Positions 1 to 7,808 of a DNA stretch of 64,000 nt are shown piece after piece. Each line of letters starts with the position of its first letter. Position 1 is the first letter of the stretch. Position numbers and translations under genes: made by a program. This DNA comes from Flavobacterium agri (lineage in GTDB: Bacteria; Bacteroidota; Bacteroidia; Flavobacteriales; Flavobacteriaceae). A model generated the notes under the pieces. That model was given only the letters and a program-made list of their open reading frames with translations. It had not been told where the DNA came from and did not search any database. The stretch spans positions 186,843 through 250,842 of the forward strand of contig NZ_JACBJI010000005.1 of NCBI RefSeq assembly GCF_013401995.1, in the 5' to 3' direction.

Positions 1-140
1 AGTAATGCGTTCTCGGCCCAGTAGCGGCGTTTGAGTTCTTCGTCAAACCGTTCGGTCACTTCGGTCAGCGACAGTGCGATTTTGTTTTCCGGTACTTTTT
101 GATTCGGGGTCTTCTCGAGGGTACTGGTTTTTATTTTCAT
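1..140 (-). CDS. Hypothetical protein, partial (3' end outside window)
   Basis: Minus-strand reading frame with an ATG at 140 that runs off the left edge after 46 codons. The visible N-terminus is hydrophilic, rich in Lys, Glu and Thr, with no signal peptide or membrane segment (it begins MKIKTSTLEKT and later has the charged stretch RFDEELKRRYW). A CATATTTG box on the minus strand at 160-167 could be its -7 promoter element. I do not recognise the family. It shares strand and the MKT/MKI-type start with the two small ORFs at 277-411 and 437-595, so all three may belong together. Confidence 0.5.
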   Translation of the reverse strand, partial: MKIKTSTLEKTPNQKVPENKIALSLTEVTERFDEELKRRYWAENAL

Positions 141-225
141 AAGCGTTCATTCAGATAGTCAAATATGCTTTTTTTTGGCTTGGGATGTGTTACAGGAAAT
201 CCACCGAACATTGCAGGATTCTAAC

Positions 226-256
226 AAAAAACGCGGGCTGCTGTTCCCACGTTTTT
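226..256 (-). terminator. Probable intrinsic terminator
   Basis: AAAAACG-C-GGG pairs with CCC-A-CGTTTTT around an 8-nt loop (one mismatch), flanked by A and T runs, so it could work on both strands. It lies just past the stop of the minus-strand small ORF at 277-411. Confidence 0.55.
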
Positions 257-276
257 CCATCTTTGTCTAGGTTAAG

Positions 277-411
277 TCAAAGGAAAAGCCGCAAAACCAT
301 CATGCAGTCATATACGCGCACGTAGAATTGTCCGACATTGCGGGCGATCGTTTTGCTCGCATGATTGCCTTGGTGTTTGAGTATTTCCTGAAATCGGGCT
401 GGTGTTTTCAT
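277..411 (-). CDS. Small hypothetical protein, 44 aa
   Basis: ATG at 411 gives a 44-residue basic protein starting MKTPARFQEILKHQ and ending in a hydrophobic tail (MMVLRLFL). A longer in-frame start at 486 exists, but the ATG at 411 matches the MKT-type start of the neighbour. It lies 25 nt after the stop of the 52-aa ORF on the same strand and is followed by a hairpin terminator, as expected for the last gene of a short operon. No family recognised; the abrupt hydrophobic end could also mean a truncated gene. Confidence 0.35.
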   Translation of the reverse strand: MKTPARFQEILKHQGNHASKTIARNVGQFYVRVYDCMMVLRLFL

Positions 412-436
412 GTCAATTGTTTTTGGTGTCTTGAGT

Positions 437-595
437 CTAGCGCGAGCGCATCTTGCGGACTTTGCTGTTGTCTTTCGGAATTGCACGGTTCAGCATTGCG
501 GGATTCCAAAGCATGCGGCCGAAAGTGTCGTCTTCCAAATCCTCGAACGAACCTTTGTTTGGGTGTTTTACCTTTGTTGGTACAGACGTTTTCAT
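437..595 (-). CDS. Small hypothetical protein, 52 aa
   Basis: ATG at 595 to TAG at 437. The product is soluble and charged, with an acidic middle (FEDLEDDTFGRMLWNP) and a basic end (KVRKMRSR). Codon use (TCG, CCG, CGC, GAC, TTC) matches the bona fide genes of this genome, which supports coding despite its size. Competing plus-strand frames over the same interval are Cys-rich and low quality. No family recognised. Probably co-transcribed with 277-411. Confidence 0.5.
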   Translation of the reverse strand: MKTSVPTKVKHPNKGSFEDLEDDTFGRMLWNPAMLNRAIPKDNSKVRKMRSR

Positions 596-772
596 AAGTG
601 GATGATTAATTCATTACAAATTTTGCTTTTTGTCGCGATGTATGTTTTATACGTTTTCGACCTTTAGTTGCATTTTATCAATTTGCCTATAATTGTGTAA
701 TCCAACGATGGTAAAATGTAAGTGTAATGATTTGGTTTTCATCAACTTTGGAGTATCAAAACATCGGTAGCC

Positions 773-958
773 ATGAAAACGGAAAATGCAAAAAAGGCAA
801 GACGTGAAAAAAGGAGCGTTGCCATCGATAATGAGATTTTTTATGTAACGCTTCCTTCGACGATGAACTATCATCAGGATTCCGAAGAAGACGAAAACGA
901 ATTCGGATACCCTGATTTTTACGAAGATACCGATAACATGAACCGTTATTTGTGGTAA
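773..958 (+). CDS. Small hypothetical acidic protein, 61 aa
   Basis: ATG at 773. The N-terminus is very basic (KKARREKRS) and the C-terminal half very acidic with aromatic residues (DSEEDENEFGYPDFYEDTD). No signal peptide. It is the only plausible frame in this interval and ends about 50 nt before the tRNA promoter. Function unknown. Confidence 0.45.
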   Translation: MKTENAKKARREKRSVAIDNEIFYVTLPSTMNYHQDSEEDENEFGYPDFYEDTDNMNRYLW

Positions 959-1006
959 TCCGGCGAAGGATAATCAGGTACAGGCAATTATTTTTAAAGA
1001 TTTAGC

Positions 1007-1036
1007 TTGCCAGTACCAATAATGGTTGTATATTTG
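1007..1036 (+). promoter_or_regulatory. Promoter of tRNA-fMet
   Basis: TTG at 1007-1009, 19 nt, then TATATTTG at 1029-1036, a perfect match to the Bacteroidota -7 consensus TAnnTTTG. The tRNA starts 12 nt after this element. Confidence 0.8.
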
Positions 1037-1048
1037 CACTCGAAACAG

Positions 1049-1121
1049 CGCGGGATAGAGCAGTAGGCAGCTCGTCGGGCTCATAACCCGAAGGTCACAG
1101 GTTCGAGTCCTGTTCCCGCTA
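1049..1121 (+). tRNA. tRNA-Met (initiator, anticodon CAT)
   Basis: A full cloverleaf can be drawn. The acceptor stem is CGCGGGA with TCCCGCT, the anticodon stem/loop TCGGG-CTCATAA-CCCGA, the T-arm ACAGG-TTCGAGT-CCTGT, and A73 lies at 1121. Two features mark it as the initiator: position 1 does not pair with position 72 (C with T), and the anticodon stem ends in three consecutive G:C pairs. CCA is not encoded (the DNA continues CTA). It is followed at once by a strong hairpin terminator. Confidence 0.95.
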
Positions 1122-1122
1122 C

Positions 1123-1158
1123 TAAGAAACCTCAGTATCCACTGAGGTTTTTTTTATT
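1123..1158 (+). repeat. tRNA terminator; left copy of islet-flanking repeat
   Basis: AAACCTCAGT-atcc-ACTGAGGTTT is a perfect 10-bp hairpin followed by T's, so it should terminate the tRNA transcript. A near copy lies at 3587-3621 (same order, two substitutions and one T fewer). The pair brackets the toxin/immunity genes. Confidence 0.8.
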
Positions 1159-1182
1159 GGTATTTTTTTAACAACATGCCTG

Positions 1183-1208
1183 TTGGATATTATAACCTCT
1201 ATATCCAA
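1183..1208. repeat. Inverted repeat upstream of toxin gene
   Basis: TTGGATAT, 10 nt, ATATCCAA: perfect 8-bp arms inside the AT-rich 190-nt stretch between the tRNA terminator and the toxin start. It could be an operator or an mRNA hairpin; no clear -7 element was found beside it. Confidence 0.4.
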
Positions 1209-1351
1209 TTAAATCCAATCAAAATCTGGAGATTATCTTTCTGAAAATTTAAGGAAAACATTTTATTAAGTTTTTTCTTCATAAAATAACATGCTAAAAT
1301 CGCCGTTAGCACATAATCTTATCAAATAGAACAAACAAATGAGGGCTTCTA

Positions 1352-3085
1352 ATGTCTAATTGCAGTACCGAAAACGATGTTATTACATCTCGCCATGTTA
1401 ATCATCAATCAATCGAATGGACTGCCACATCTTTTGAAAAACTGAGTAATGATATCAAATTCAATATGGCGATGAAAGGTGTGGAGCAAATTCTCATTAT
1501 GCAGAACACGTCGAATAAAACTGTCATTGAAGAAACCAATGGCTTCACAATAGACAGTAGTATCGTTTACACTACAACGGTGAACAATAAAGTTTTTTAT
1601 GATGTAGGGATTACGCGACAGAATTTGCCGGAGTATATCAACTATGTAGAAAATCTTCATATCGAAATTGATAGTGCTAATTCTATAAAAGCAGCCATAT
1701 TTAAGTACGATCTCAATGATTTGGGAAAAGCGGAATCGGCAGTTTCCTTTCCAATTAATTTTGATCTTTCTACAGCCAAAACCGAACTGCCAGTAGAAGA
1801 ATGTGATGTTTTTGACGTTTACGAAATCAGGCGATGTACATGTGACGGTCACCATTGGCCGGGAGACCCCGATTGTCGATGTACGGAATACGGTGGTCAA
1901 GCAGGATCTATTACTTATTTAGGAGCTATGGAAATCTGTACTGGCGGCGGAAGTGGTGGCGGTGGTCCTATCGGTGGCGGTGGCACCGGAGGCGGCAGTG
2001 GCGGAGGTGGCTATACTTCGACATCTTCAGTAAGCCCTTATAGTTATATATCGGCTAGAAAAAAATCATTAAGACAAAACGCACCCGTAGGTCTAGGCGC
2101 AACTAAGGCTTCTTGGTTGACAAGTTGGGTAAATGCAAACCAAGGTGAAGGAATTTCAAGCATTGCGTATGATTACTTGGAATCTGATTATTATAATCCG
2201 GCATATCCGGGTTTAATTTCGACTGCAACTACTTATCCTGCCACTTACGTCAAAAATCTTGCTGAGGCCATAGATCTGGCTCAGTCAAGTAATCAGCCTT
2301 TTCAGAATGTATTTCCATTTTATATTGCACTTTCTGAAGTCCAAAAAGCTTGGCTTAATGCGAATCCACCGCTGAAACCGCAAATAATGAATTATATCGG
2401 TACAACGGGTGACACAGCGATGGGAGTATTTATGGTAAGTTTTTTTATGTCTCATCCGGCTGTAACATTTCCAAGGTTTAAAAACGCATTTTTAAATCAA
2501 AATCAAGGGAAGGATATTGAATTCTCTGCTGCCGATGAAGCTTTTTGGAATGATCCGAATCTGACTTTTCCGTCGCAGGTATTGCCATCTTTAGCTAACT
2601 TTACGGCAAACTTTCCAAGTCATCAGAATCCAAATTATGCGACTTCGACACAAATGTATGCTGCGGTGGGAGGAGCGCCAAATTCAATTTTTTTAAGTTC
2701 CGGAAACGGCAACACTTGTGCACTGCGGGTTTCCTGGGCATTATTGCGATGTGGCATTCAGATACCAAACATTCCAACTCAAACTTTTTTGGGAGCAGAT
2801 GGTAAATACTATTTTTTGGGTGCAAAACCAATGCTAAAATGGATGAAGAAAACTTTTGGGGAGGAATCTATTTGGTTGGATAGCTCTTATGCGGGTAATA
2901 ATGGGCAAGGTTTTTTCGATACACTCAATTCTGTTTCTGGAATTTACGTTATGATTCCAAATGACCCTAGCGCTGCTGGATTTGATGCTTCGGGACATAT
3001 TGATTTAATGACAAACGGTGATTGTAACGGAGGCTGTTATTTTAACCCTGAGGGTGGGGTAAAAGATATTTGGACATTAAATTAA
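1352..3085 (+). CDS. Putative Tae4-like amidase effector (polymorphic toxin), 577 aa
   Basis: Likely antibacterial peptidoglycan amidase (Tae4-like, NlpC/P60 superfamily). Residues about 1-200 form an N-terminal region with a Cys-rich patch (CTCDGHHWPGDPDCRC), then a Gly/Ser linker (about 203-225), a mostly helical region (about 240-430) and the C-terminal catalytic domain. There, Cys456 in NTCALRVSWALLRCG is the expected nucleophile and His549 in SGHIDLM the expected base; this Cys...HxDL arrangement is typical of Tae4. No signal peptide, so export would need a dedicated system such as T6SS; none is encoded here. The next gene resembles the Tai4 immunity family. The gene is visibly AT-richer than its neighbours. 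A six-codon ORF (1339-1359, MRASNV) overlaps its start. Family calls are from motif recall only. Confidence 0.72.
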   Translation: MSNCSTENDVITSRHVNHQSIEWTATSFEKLSNDIKFNMAMKGVEQILIMQNTSNKTVIEETNGFTIDSSIVYTTTVNNKVFYDVGITRQNLPEYINYVENLHIEIDSANSIKAAIFKYDLNDLGKAESAVSFPINFDLSTAKTELPVEECDVFDVYEIRRCTCDGHHWPGDPDCRCTEYGGQAGSITYLGAMEICTGGGSGGGGPIGGGGTGGGSGGGGYTSTSSVSPYSYISARKKSLRQNAPVGLGATKASWLTSWVNANQGEGISSIAYDYLESDYYNPAYPGLISTATTYPATYVKNLAEAIDLAQSSNQPFQNVFPFYIALSEVQKAWLNANPPLKPQIMNYIGTTGDTAMGVFMVSFFMSHPAVTFPRFKNAFLNQNQGKDIEFSAADEAFWNDPNLTFPSQVLPSLANFTANFPSHQNPNYATSTQMYAAVGGAPNSIFLSSGNGNTCALRVSWALLRCGIQIPNIPTQTFLGADGKYYFLGAKPMLKWMKKTFGEESIWLDSSYAGNNGQGFFDTLNSVSGIYVMIPNDPSAAGFDASGHIDLMTNGDCNGGCYFNPEGGVKDIWTLN

Positions 3086-3087
3086 TC

Positions 3088-3495
3088 ATGAAAAAACTAC
3101 TGCTACTAAGTTTAATCCTATCTGCCTGTGCCAGTCAGAGGGAACGGAAATCAGATAAGACTATCTTTCTCCAAGAATTTAAATTAAAGTATTTCGAAAA
3201 ATGCATAAAGCATGGATTCAACGATTCGCCAGAAATACAAAAAATTCTGGAGCAGGATAAAAGTGGTTATTCAGAACCTGTGTTGGGTGAATTATACGAT
3301 GTGATAGACAGTCTTGCCAAAAAGCGCATAACTAATTCAAAAAATGCTAGGGCTGCTTTAAAAACTCAAAAAGCAGAAGGTTCGTCGCGACAAGATAAGA
3401 TTATTGAGGTCTGTCTATGCGATTATGAAGGTAAATGGCTTGATTCAATTGCCAAGAATGAATACAGAAAGTTTTCAAAAAATAAGAGCCGTTAA
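3088..3495 (+). CDS. Putative Tai4-like lipoprotein immunity protein, 135 aa
   Basis: Starts 2 nt after the toxin stop; the ATG at 3088 places a clean lipoprotein signal (MKKLLLLSLILSAC) at the N-terminus, so the mature protein should sit on a membrane facing the periplasm, where a peptidoglycan amidase would act. The mature part looks helical and carries features I associate with Tai4: FEKCIKHGF, DKSGYSEPVL, and near the C-terminus CLCDYEGKWLDSIA with paired Cys residues. Its position straight after a Tae4-like gene strengthens the call. Lipidation of a Tai4-type protein is slightly unusual. AT-rich like its partner. Confidence 0.68.
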   Translation: MKKLLLLSLILSACASQRERKSDKTIFLQEFKLKYFEKCIKHGFNDSPEIQKILEQDKSGYSEPVLGELYDVIDSLAKKRITNSKNARAALKTQKAEGSSRQDKIIEVCLCDYEGKWLDSIAKNEYRKFSKNKSR

Positions 3496-3557
3496 TTGGA
3501 AATCGTAAGACTTTTTTTAAGAAAAAACAATGTTCTCAAACATAAAGAGTTTGTTCG

Positions 3558-3565
3558 TATCTTCG
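3558..3565 (+). promoter_or_regulatory. Promoter-like box before right repeat
   Basis: TATCTTCG differs by one base from TAnnTTTG and is followed after about 20 nt by the second copy of the tRNA terminator. The arrangement recalls the tRNA promoter at 1029-1036 with the tRNA body removed. It may instead simply drive the gene at 3633. Confidence 0.35.
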
Positions 3566-3586
3566 CAGCCGGAATATAAATCTGTA

Positions 3587-3621
3587 TAAGAAACCTCAGT
3601 ATTCACTGGGGTTTTTTTATT
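3587..3621 (+). repeat. Right copy of islet-flanking terminator repeat
   Basis: Near-identical to 1123-1158; changes are C to T in the loop, A to G in the right arm (keeping a G:U pair) and one T fewer in the T-run. It still folds as a terminator. No tRNA sequence precedes it. Confidence 0.75.
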
Positions 3622-3632
3622 AAAGCGATGTT

Positions 3633-4085
3633 ATGAACATGAAGAAGATTGTCGAGTACAGAACGATGCTCGGCGTTACCAAAACGGCTACGTTAAAAGA
3701 ACTCAAGACGATTTACCGCAACAGCATGAAAGATATCCATCCGGATACGATTGCCGATGCCGACGAACGCCATGCCGCCGAAGAAAAAAGCAAGAACTTC
3801 ATCGAAGCCTATCACTTCCTGGTAAGCATCACACCCGAAACCCTCGACAAGACGAAAGCCGAATACGTGCAAACCACCACGGTTTCGCCAATCCTCGATT
3901 TCTACCTCGAGAACCAGACGCTGTACATCCACTTCGCCGACGGCAGCAGCTACGAATATTTCGGGGTTCCCAAAAACACCTATGTCAAAATGATCAATGC
4001 CGAGTCGCCAGCGCGTTTTGCGCGTCGCCATATTTACGGCAACTTTTTGTACAGAAGCGCGAGTAAGATCGTTTCGGCCGAATAA
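3633..4085 (+). CDS. J-domain-like / KTSC domain protein, 150 aa
   Basis: The N-terminal 70 residues resemble a J domain: helices flank an HPD tripeptide (His36-Pro37-Asp38 in KDIHPDTI), the motif needed to stimulate Hsp70. The C-terminal half is a KTSC-type domain (YEYFGVPKNTYVKM, then HIYGNFLYR), a short fold of unknown role often found next to nucleic-acid or lysyl-tRNA synthetase-related proteins. Soluble, no signal. ATG at 3633 used; 3639 is an alternative. The GC-rich codon use returns here, so this gene lies outside the toxin islet. Its stop abuts the convergent LRR gene. Confidence 0.75.
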   Translation: MNMKKIVEYRTMLGVTKTATLKELKTIYRNSMKDIHPDTIADADERHAAEEKSKNFIEAYHFLVSITPETLDKTKAEYVQTTTVSPILDFYLENQTLYIHFADGSSYEYFGVPKNTYVKMINAESPARFARRHIYGNFLYRSASKIVSAE

Positions 4086-4979
4086 TCAGAAATAGACTTT
4101 GCAGTTTGGCAGCGCTTGGCGGATGCGTTGTTTTTCCACATCCGAAAAGCGATTGCCTCCTAAAAGCAGCGTCCTCAGATTCTTGAGTTGCGCAACATCT
4201 TCGGGTAATTTCTCTAAATCGTTGTTCGCGAGCGACAACAATTCCAGTTGGTCCAGATTGGTCAACGTCGACGGCAAAACCGAAATCTTGTTGTCGTTGA
4301 GCAACAGCGTTTTGAGCTTGCGCAGCTTTCCGAAATCCTGAGGCAGTGTCCTGAGCTGGTTGAATTGCACATCGAGGAATTCCAACGACTTGAGTTTCGT
4401 CCAATCGTTGTCGAACTCATAAAATTGGTTGTAACCCAAATTGAAAGCCTTGAGCTTTTTGAGTTTCGAAACCGACGCCGGAAGGCAATTCAATTGGTTG
4501 TTGTCGACCTCGAGCACTTCAAGTTTTTTGCATTCTCCTATCGATGACGGCAGTTTCGTAATCGAATTTCCCGATAGTTGCAAGAATTGCAAACGTTCCA
4601 ATTCGCGCATTTCTTCGGGCAGATACGAAATGTCGTTGTTGCGCAGATCGATGCGTACAAGCAGATTGAGTTTTTCAATATCGGTCGGGATGAACTTCAA
4701 CGCATTTCCCTGAAGATTCAAATCCTCGAGTTTCGACAGTGAGAACAACGCCTCGTCCAAATCCTCGATGTTGTTTCCCATAAGGTTCAAGAACCGCATT
4801 TCGCGCATGTTTTGCACTTCGCGCGGCACGTAAAACTGATGACGGTCGCGCAGATTGAGTTGGGTCACTTTAGCTTTGGATGCCAACGCATCGGCAATGC
4901 TGTAATAAATGGGCTCGTTTATCGGGTTTTGAGCGTGAAGCGCTGTCGAAAGCAATCCTAAAATCAGTATTTTTTTCAT
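4086..4979 (-). CDS. Secreted leucine-rich repeat protein, 297 aa
   Basis: ATG at 4979 gives a signal peptide (MKKILILGLLSTALHAQ) followed by about ten LRR units of about 23 residues with the pattern LxxLxLxxNxLxxLP, the plant/bacterial 'typical' type. LRR arrays bind proteins; the ligand is unknown. There is no sorting domain or anchor, so the protein may be periplasmic. A start further upstream (5033) would add a non-signal extension and is rejected. It lies downstream of the PhoX gene on the same strand, behind a terminator, so is probably transcribed separately. Confidence 0.85.
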   Translation of the reverse strand: MKKILILGLLSTALHAQNPINEPIYYSIADALASKAKVTQLNLRDRHQFYVPREVQNMREMRFLNLMGNNIEDLDEALFSLSKLEDLNLQGNALKFIPTDIEKLNLLVRIDLRNNDISYLPEEMRELERLQFLQLSGNSITKLPSSIGECKKLEVLEVDNNQLNCLPASVSKLKKLKAFNLGYNQFYEFDNDWTKLKSLEFLDVQFNQLRTLPQDFGKLRKLKTLLLNDNKISVLPSTLTNLDQLELLSLANNDLEKLPEDVAQLKNLRTLLLGGNRFSDVEKQRIRQALPNCKVYF

Positions 4980-4993
4980 CGGAATAGAAATAT

Positions 4994-5026
4994 AAAAAGG
5001 ACCGGCAACCCAATGCCGATCCTTTT
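4994..5026 (-). terminator. Terminator after the PhoX-like gene
   Basis: AAAAAGGACCGGCA and TGCCGATCCTTTT form a long stem with a 6-nt loop and one G:U pair. It sits 18 nt past the stop of the minus-strand gene at 5044. Confidence 0.75.
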
Positions 5027-5043
5027 CCTGCATTAAAAATCAA

Positions 5044-7461
5044 CTAGTTCGTCTTGATAATTTTATAGCTGGCAGACTTGTTTCCTACCGTTACGCGAAC
5101 GAAGAAAACCTGTCCGTCAGTAGCGTCAAGAATGTTTAATTGCCATTTTTGGATAGCACCCGACTCGGTGTTTTCGGCCGTGTGGTTCATGTCGCGACCC
5201 AAAATGTCGAACACTTTGATATCGACCTTTTCGTTGTTGTCGTTGGCAATGTCTATCGTAAGTTTTCCTTGCGTAGGGTTCGGATATACGTTGAGCTTTC
5301 CTTTGAGCTGATCGTCTACGCCCATGGCTTGTTCCACCACGATATAATCGGTCTTTTCGATGGTTTGGCTGTTTCCGGCCGCGTTAGTAGCGGTAAGCGT
5401 CACATTGTACGTTCCGGCTGTCGGATACGTGATCGTCGGATGTTCGTCTGTCGAAGTCGACGGAGTTCCGCCTTCGAACGTCCATGACCAACCGTTCGGG
5501 TTGTTTGAGCTCAGATCGGTAAACGTGACCGTTTGCCCTTCGTCTACGGCTACCTGATCGGCCACGAAATCGGCCACCGGTGCCTGAAGTCCGATTTGTG
5601 TTCCCAAAGCGAATACGACAGAAGCCGAAGCGTTCAACGTCACGTTTTGGAAATTCGCGTCCAATTGAGGCGTATTCGTTGCATCGGGATGCTGAACAGA
5701 GAAGAAACCGAATTTGTAATCCGGAGAGAACGTCAAACCTGTCGGCTCAGAACCGGCGGGCATAGAAGCGAACAATTTGATGTCCGGCATGTCTTGCCTG
5801 TGATCAGGTCGGATCACCCAAATGTAGTTCAAACCACCGTCCTGGCACACCCAAAGGTTGCCTTTGTCGTCGAAGGTAAGGTTGTCGTTTCCATCGGCCC
5901 AAGGCTCGGTCACGGTTCCGTTTGCAGTCGTGATAGGATACGACATGCCGCCTGCATAGGTTTCGAATTGAGAAACGGTCGTGCCATCGTCCTTAAAGCG
6001 GTAGATGCGGTTTTTTCCTTTAGAAGTGAAGTATACTTTTCCGTCAAGTGTCCCGATTTCGCAATCTTCTACACCGTTGAAGTTCGTTCCGCCAAGCGTT
6101 CCGGCTACAGAAGCCAAGTTGTTGCGGTCGGCCGGAGTCGTGTTCGGCACTTGGATCCATTGGCCTGTGCTGCAGTTCGGTTCGTCGTTTTGAAGTCCCA
6201 AATCCAATTTAAGCACATAAACGTTTCCTGAATACAGGTTGCCCGGAGTCGTCGGGACGAATTTGTACACGCAATGCGTTCCGCCATCCTCGCCATAATA
6301 CGCGACAGAACCGGTTTGGTCGACACATACGTTCTCGTGGTTCATACGGCCCATAGCCCACAGTTTTTCCTGTTTGCCGTTTCCGTGTTCTTTTACCTGA
6401 GCCGTCACAGGGTCGATTTCGACCAACCAGCCCAAATCTTGGTAACCGTCGGAATTCGCGTCGCCTGCAGTCGTGTTTTCCTCGGCAGTGACCACAGTTC
6501 CCCATGGCATTACACCACCGGAACAGTTGCGGTTCGTGGTTACGACATCGGTATTGTACATATCGACAAGACGCGTGTTGTCTACGTCCCAAAGCTTAGA
6601 AGTCTCATCGAAATGCATGTCTACGATAGAAACGCCACCCGGACCGTTTTCGTGGTTAACCGAAAGATAGCCGTTCGTGCTGCTGCCCGAAATCGGGATG
6701 TAACCCGTAAAATCGTGGTTTCCGGCAACCGTTCCCGTTCCGGTCATATACGCGTCACCTTGTTTGAACAACAATTGGAAGCGATGCTCCGGAGCGATGA
6801 TCATTTGAGGCGTCTGCCCTGTCGGTTGGATAGAGGTGAAGCACGAAATGTGGTCATCCGAGCAATCGTAACCCAACGTCTGTGCATTGTTGATTGTCAT
6901 GTCGAAACGGATGTCCGAGCTCTGTCCGTCGCGGTTGTGCATTTCGACTGAAATACGGTTCACACCTTGTACAAAAGCTGTTTTTGGGACAAAATGAGTG
7001 AAATAGCGGTTCTCATCGGCAGCATCTACGATCGTGGCCGAAGTCGTAAGATAATTGATCGCACCTGCCGGCATGTTGTCGCGGAAAACCTCGACTCCGT
7101 TTACGTAAACCACCGCTCCGTCATCGCGCTTGATGCGGAATTCGACCTGATCGCTCAAATCGGCCAAATCGATGTTCATGTCGCGGAAGAAATAGTACGT
7201 GATGTACTTGTTGGCCGAATCGGGTCCGAACGAAATCACGGTCTTGACCTGATCTCCGTAGCCCAACGGCGCCTGACCCGAAAGCCAGTTCGTGTTCGTT
7301 CCCGAAACCAGTTTCCAATCGGTCGTGCCCTGATCGGAACCGTTATCGAGAAAATTCCAATTGGAATCTTTTTGCAGCGGATAAGCCGCCGGCGACAAAG
7401 TTTGTGCCTGGACCGCGCCCAAAGCCAAAAATGCCGAAAGACAAAGTAGTTGCTTTTTCAT
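5044..7461 (-). CDS. PhoX-type (DUF839) phosphatase-like protein with PKD and T9SS sorting domain, 805 aa
   Basis: Probably a secreted calcium/iron-dependent alkaline phosphatase of the PhoX/DUF839 family. Start chosen at 7461 because it yields a signal peptide (MKKQLLCLSAFLALGAVQA). Order: a beta-sandwich carbohydrate-binding-like domain (about 20-190), the DUF839 propeller (about 200-620) with the family signatures NCSGGVMPWGTVVTAEEN and GRMNHENVC, a PKD domain (about 630-715, WSWTFEGGTP) and a C-terminal T9SS type A sorting domain (LNVYPNPTQGKLTIDI). The protein should be exported and attached to, or released from, the cell surface. Whether all PhoX metal ligands are kept was not checked. 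Confidence 0.85.
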   Translation of the reverse strand: MKKQLLCLSAFLALGAVQAQTLSPAAYPLQKDSNWNFLDNGSDQGTTDWKLVSGTNTNWLSGQAPLGYGDQVKTVISFGPDSANKYITYYFFRDMNIDLADLSDQVEFRIKRDDGAVVYVNGVEVFRDNMPAGAINYLTTSATIVDAADENRYFTHFVPKTAFVQGVNRISVEMHNRDGQSSDIRFDMTINNAQTLGYDCSDDHISCFTSIQPTGQTPQMIIAPEHRFQLLFKQGDAYMTGTGTVAGNHDFTGYIPISGSSTNGYLSVNHENGPGGVSIVDMHFDETSKLWDVDNTRLVDMYNTDVVTTNRNCSGGVMPWGTVVTAEENTTAGDANSDGYQDLGWLVEIDPVTAQVKEHGNGKQEKLWAMGRMNHENVCVDQTGSVAYYGEDGGTHCVYKFVPTTPGNLYSGNVYVLKLDLGLQNDEPNCSTGQWIQVPNTTPADRNNLASVAGTLGGTNFNGVEDCEIGTLDGKVYFTSKGKNRIYRFKDDGTTVSQFETYAGGMSYPITTANGTVTEPWADGNDNLTFDDKGNLWVCQDGGLNYIWVIRPDHRQDMPDIKLFASMPAGSEPTGLTFSPDYKFGFFSVQHPDATNTPQLDANFQNVTLNASASVVFALGTQIGLQAPVADFVADQVAVDEGQTVTFTDLSSNNPNGWSWTFEGGTPSTSTDEHPTITYPTAGTYNVTLTATNAAGNSQTIEKTDYIVVEQAMGVDDQLKGKLNVYPNPTQGKLTIDIANDNNEKVDIKVFDILGRDMNHTAENTESGAIQKWQLNILDATDGQVFFVRVTVGNKSASYKIIKTN

Positions 7462-7762
7462 GTGAATGTGTTTTGTGTTGCAATTGTGAAGCAAAATTAC
7501 CCAGGCAAAACCACGCTCGACTTAAGTGAGAATTATGCTTGGTTTACCAAAACGTTGCTTCCTGAAATATGAATTCCCGTGCATGTTTACAGTTTACGCC
7601 CTATTTTGGTTTGATTTGATTTTGACGTGACGCTCGCTTAACATTAAGCGCGTTTCGTCGATAATCGCGAGTGGTTTCCGATTTAATCCAGAATTAACTT
7701 TCGTCGAAAGCGTTAAGTGAACTTCAAATTTCCGATGTGTCGAAAAGTTGATGCCTATGCAT
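7462..7762. other. Intergenic region with palindrome CGCTTAA-CA-TTAAGCG
   Basis: About 300 nt upstream of the PhoX-like gene. It contains a perfect palindrome at 7635-7650 (7-bp arms) and two copies of TTAAGTGA (near 7533 and 7714). These are candidate operators, perhaps for phosphate control, but no known Pho-box was recognised. No ORF is supported. Confidence 0.4.
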
Positions 7763-7791
7763 AAAAAAGCCCCGATTTGACTCGAGGCTTT
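7763..7791 (-). terminator. Terminator after the cytochrome c peroxidase gene
   Basis: AAAGCC-C-CGA pairs with TCG-A-GGCTTT (one mismatch) around TTTGAC; reads into a T-run on the minus strand. Confidence 0.75.
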
Positions 7792-7808
7792 AGTGTTTTT
7801 GAAATCGG

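Noticed and set aside
328..667. Plus-strand frames of 85-89 aa in the left region
   Set aside because: Cys- and Phe-rich translations without structure; the minus-strand 52-aa frame has better codon use.
5533..6231. 232-aa plus-strand frame over the PhoX-like gene
   Set aside because: Arg/His-rich nonsense translation opposite a gene with clear domain motifs.
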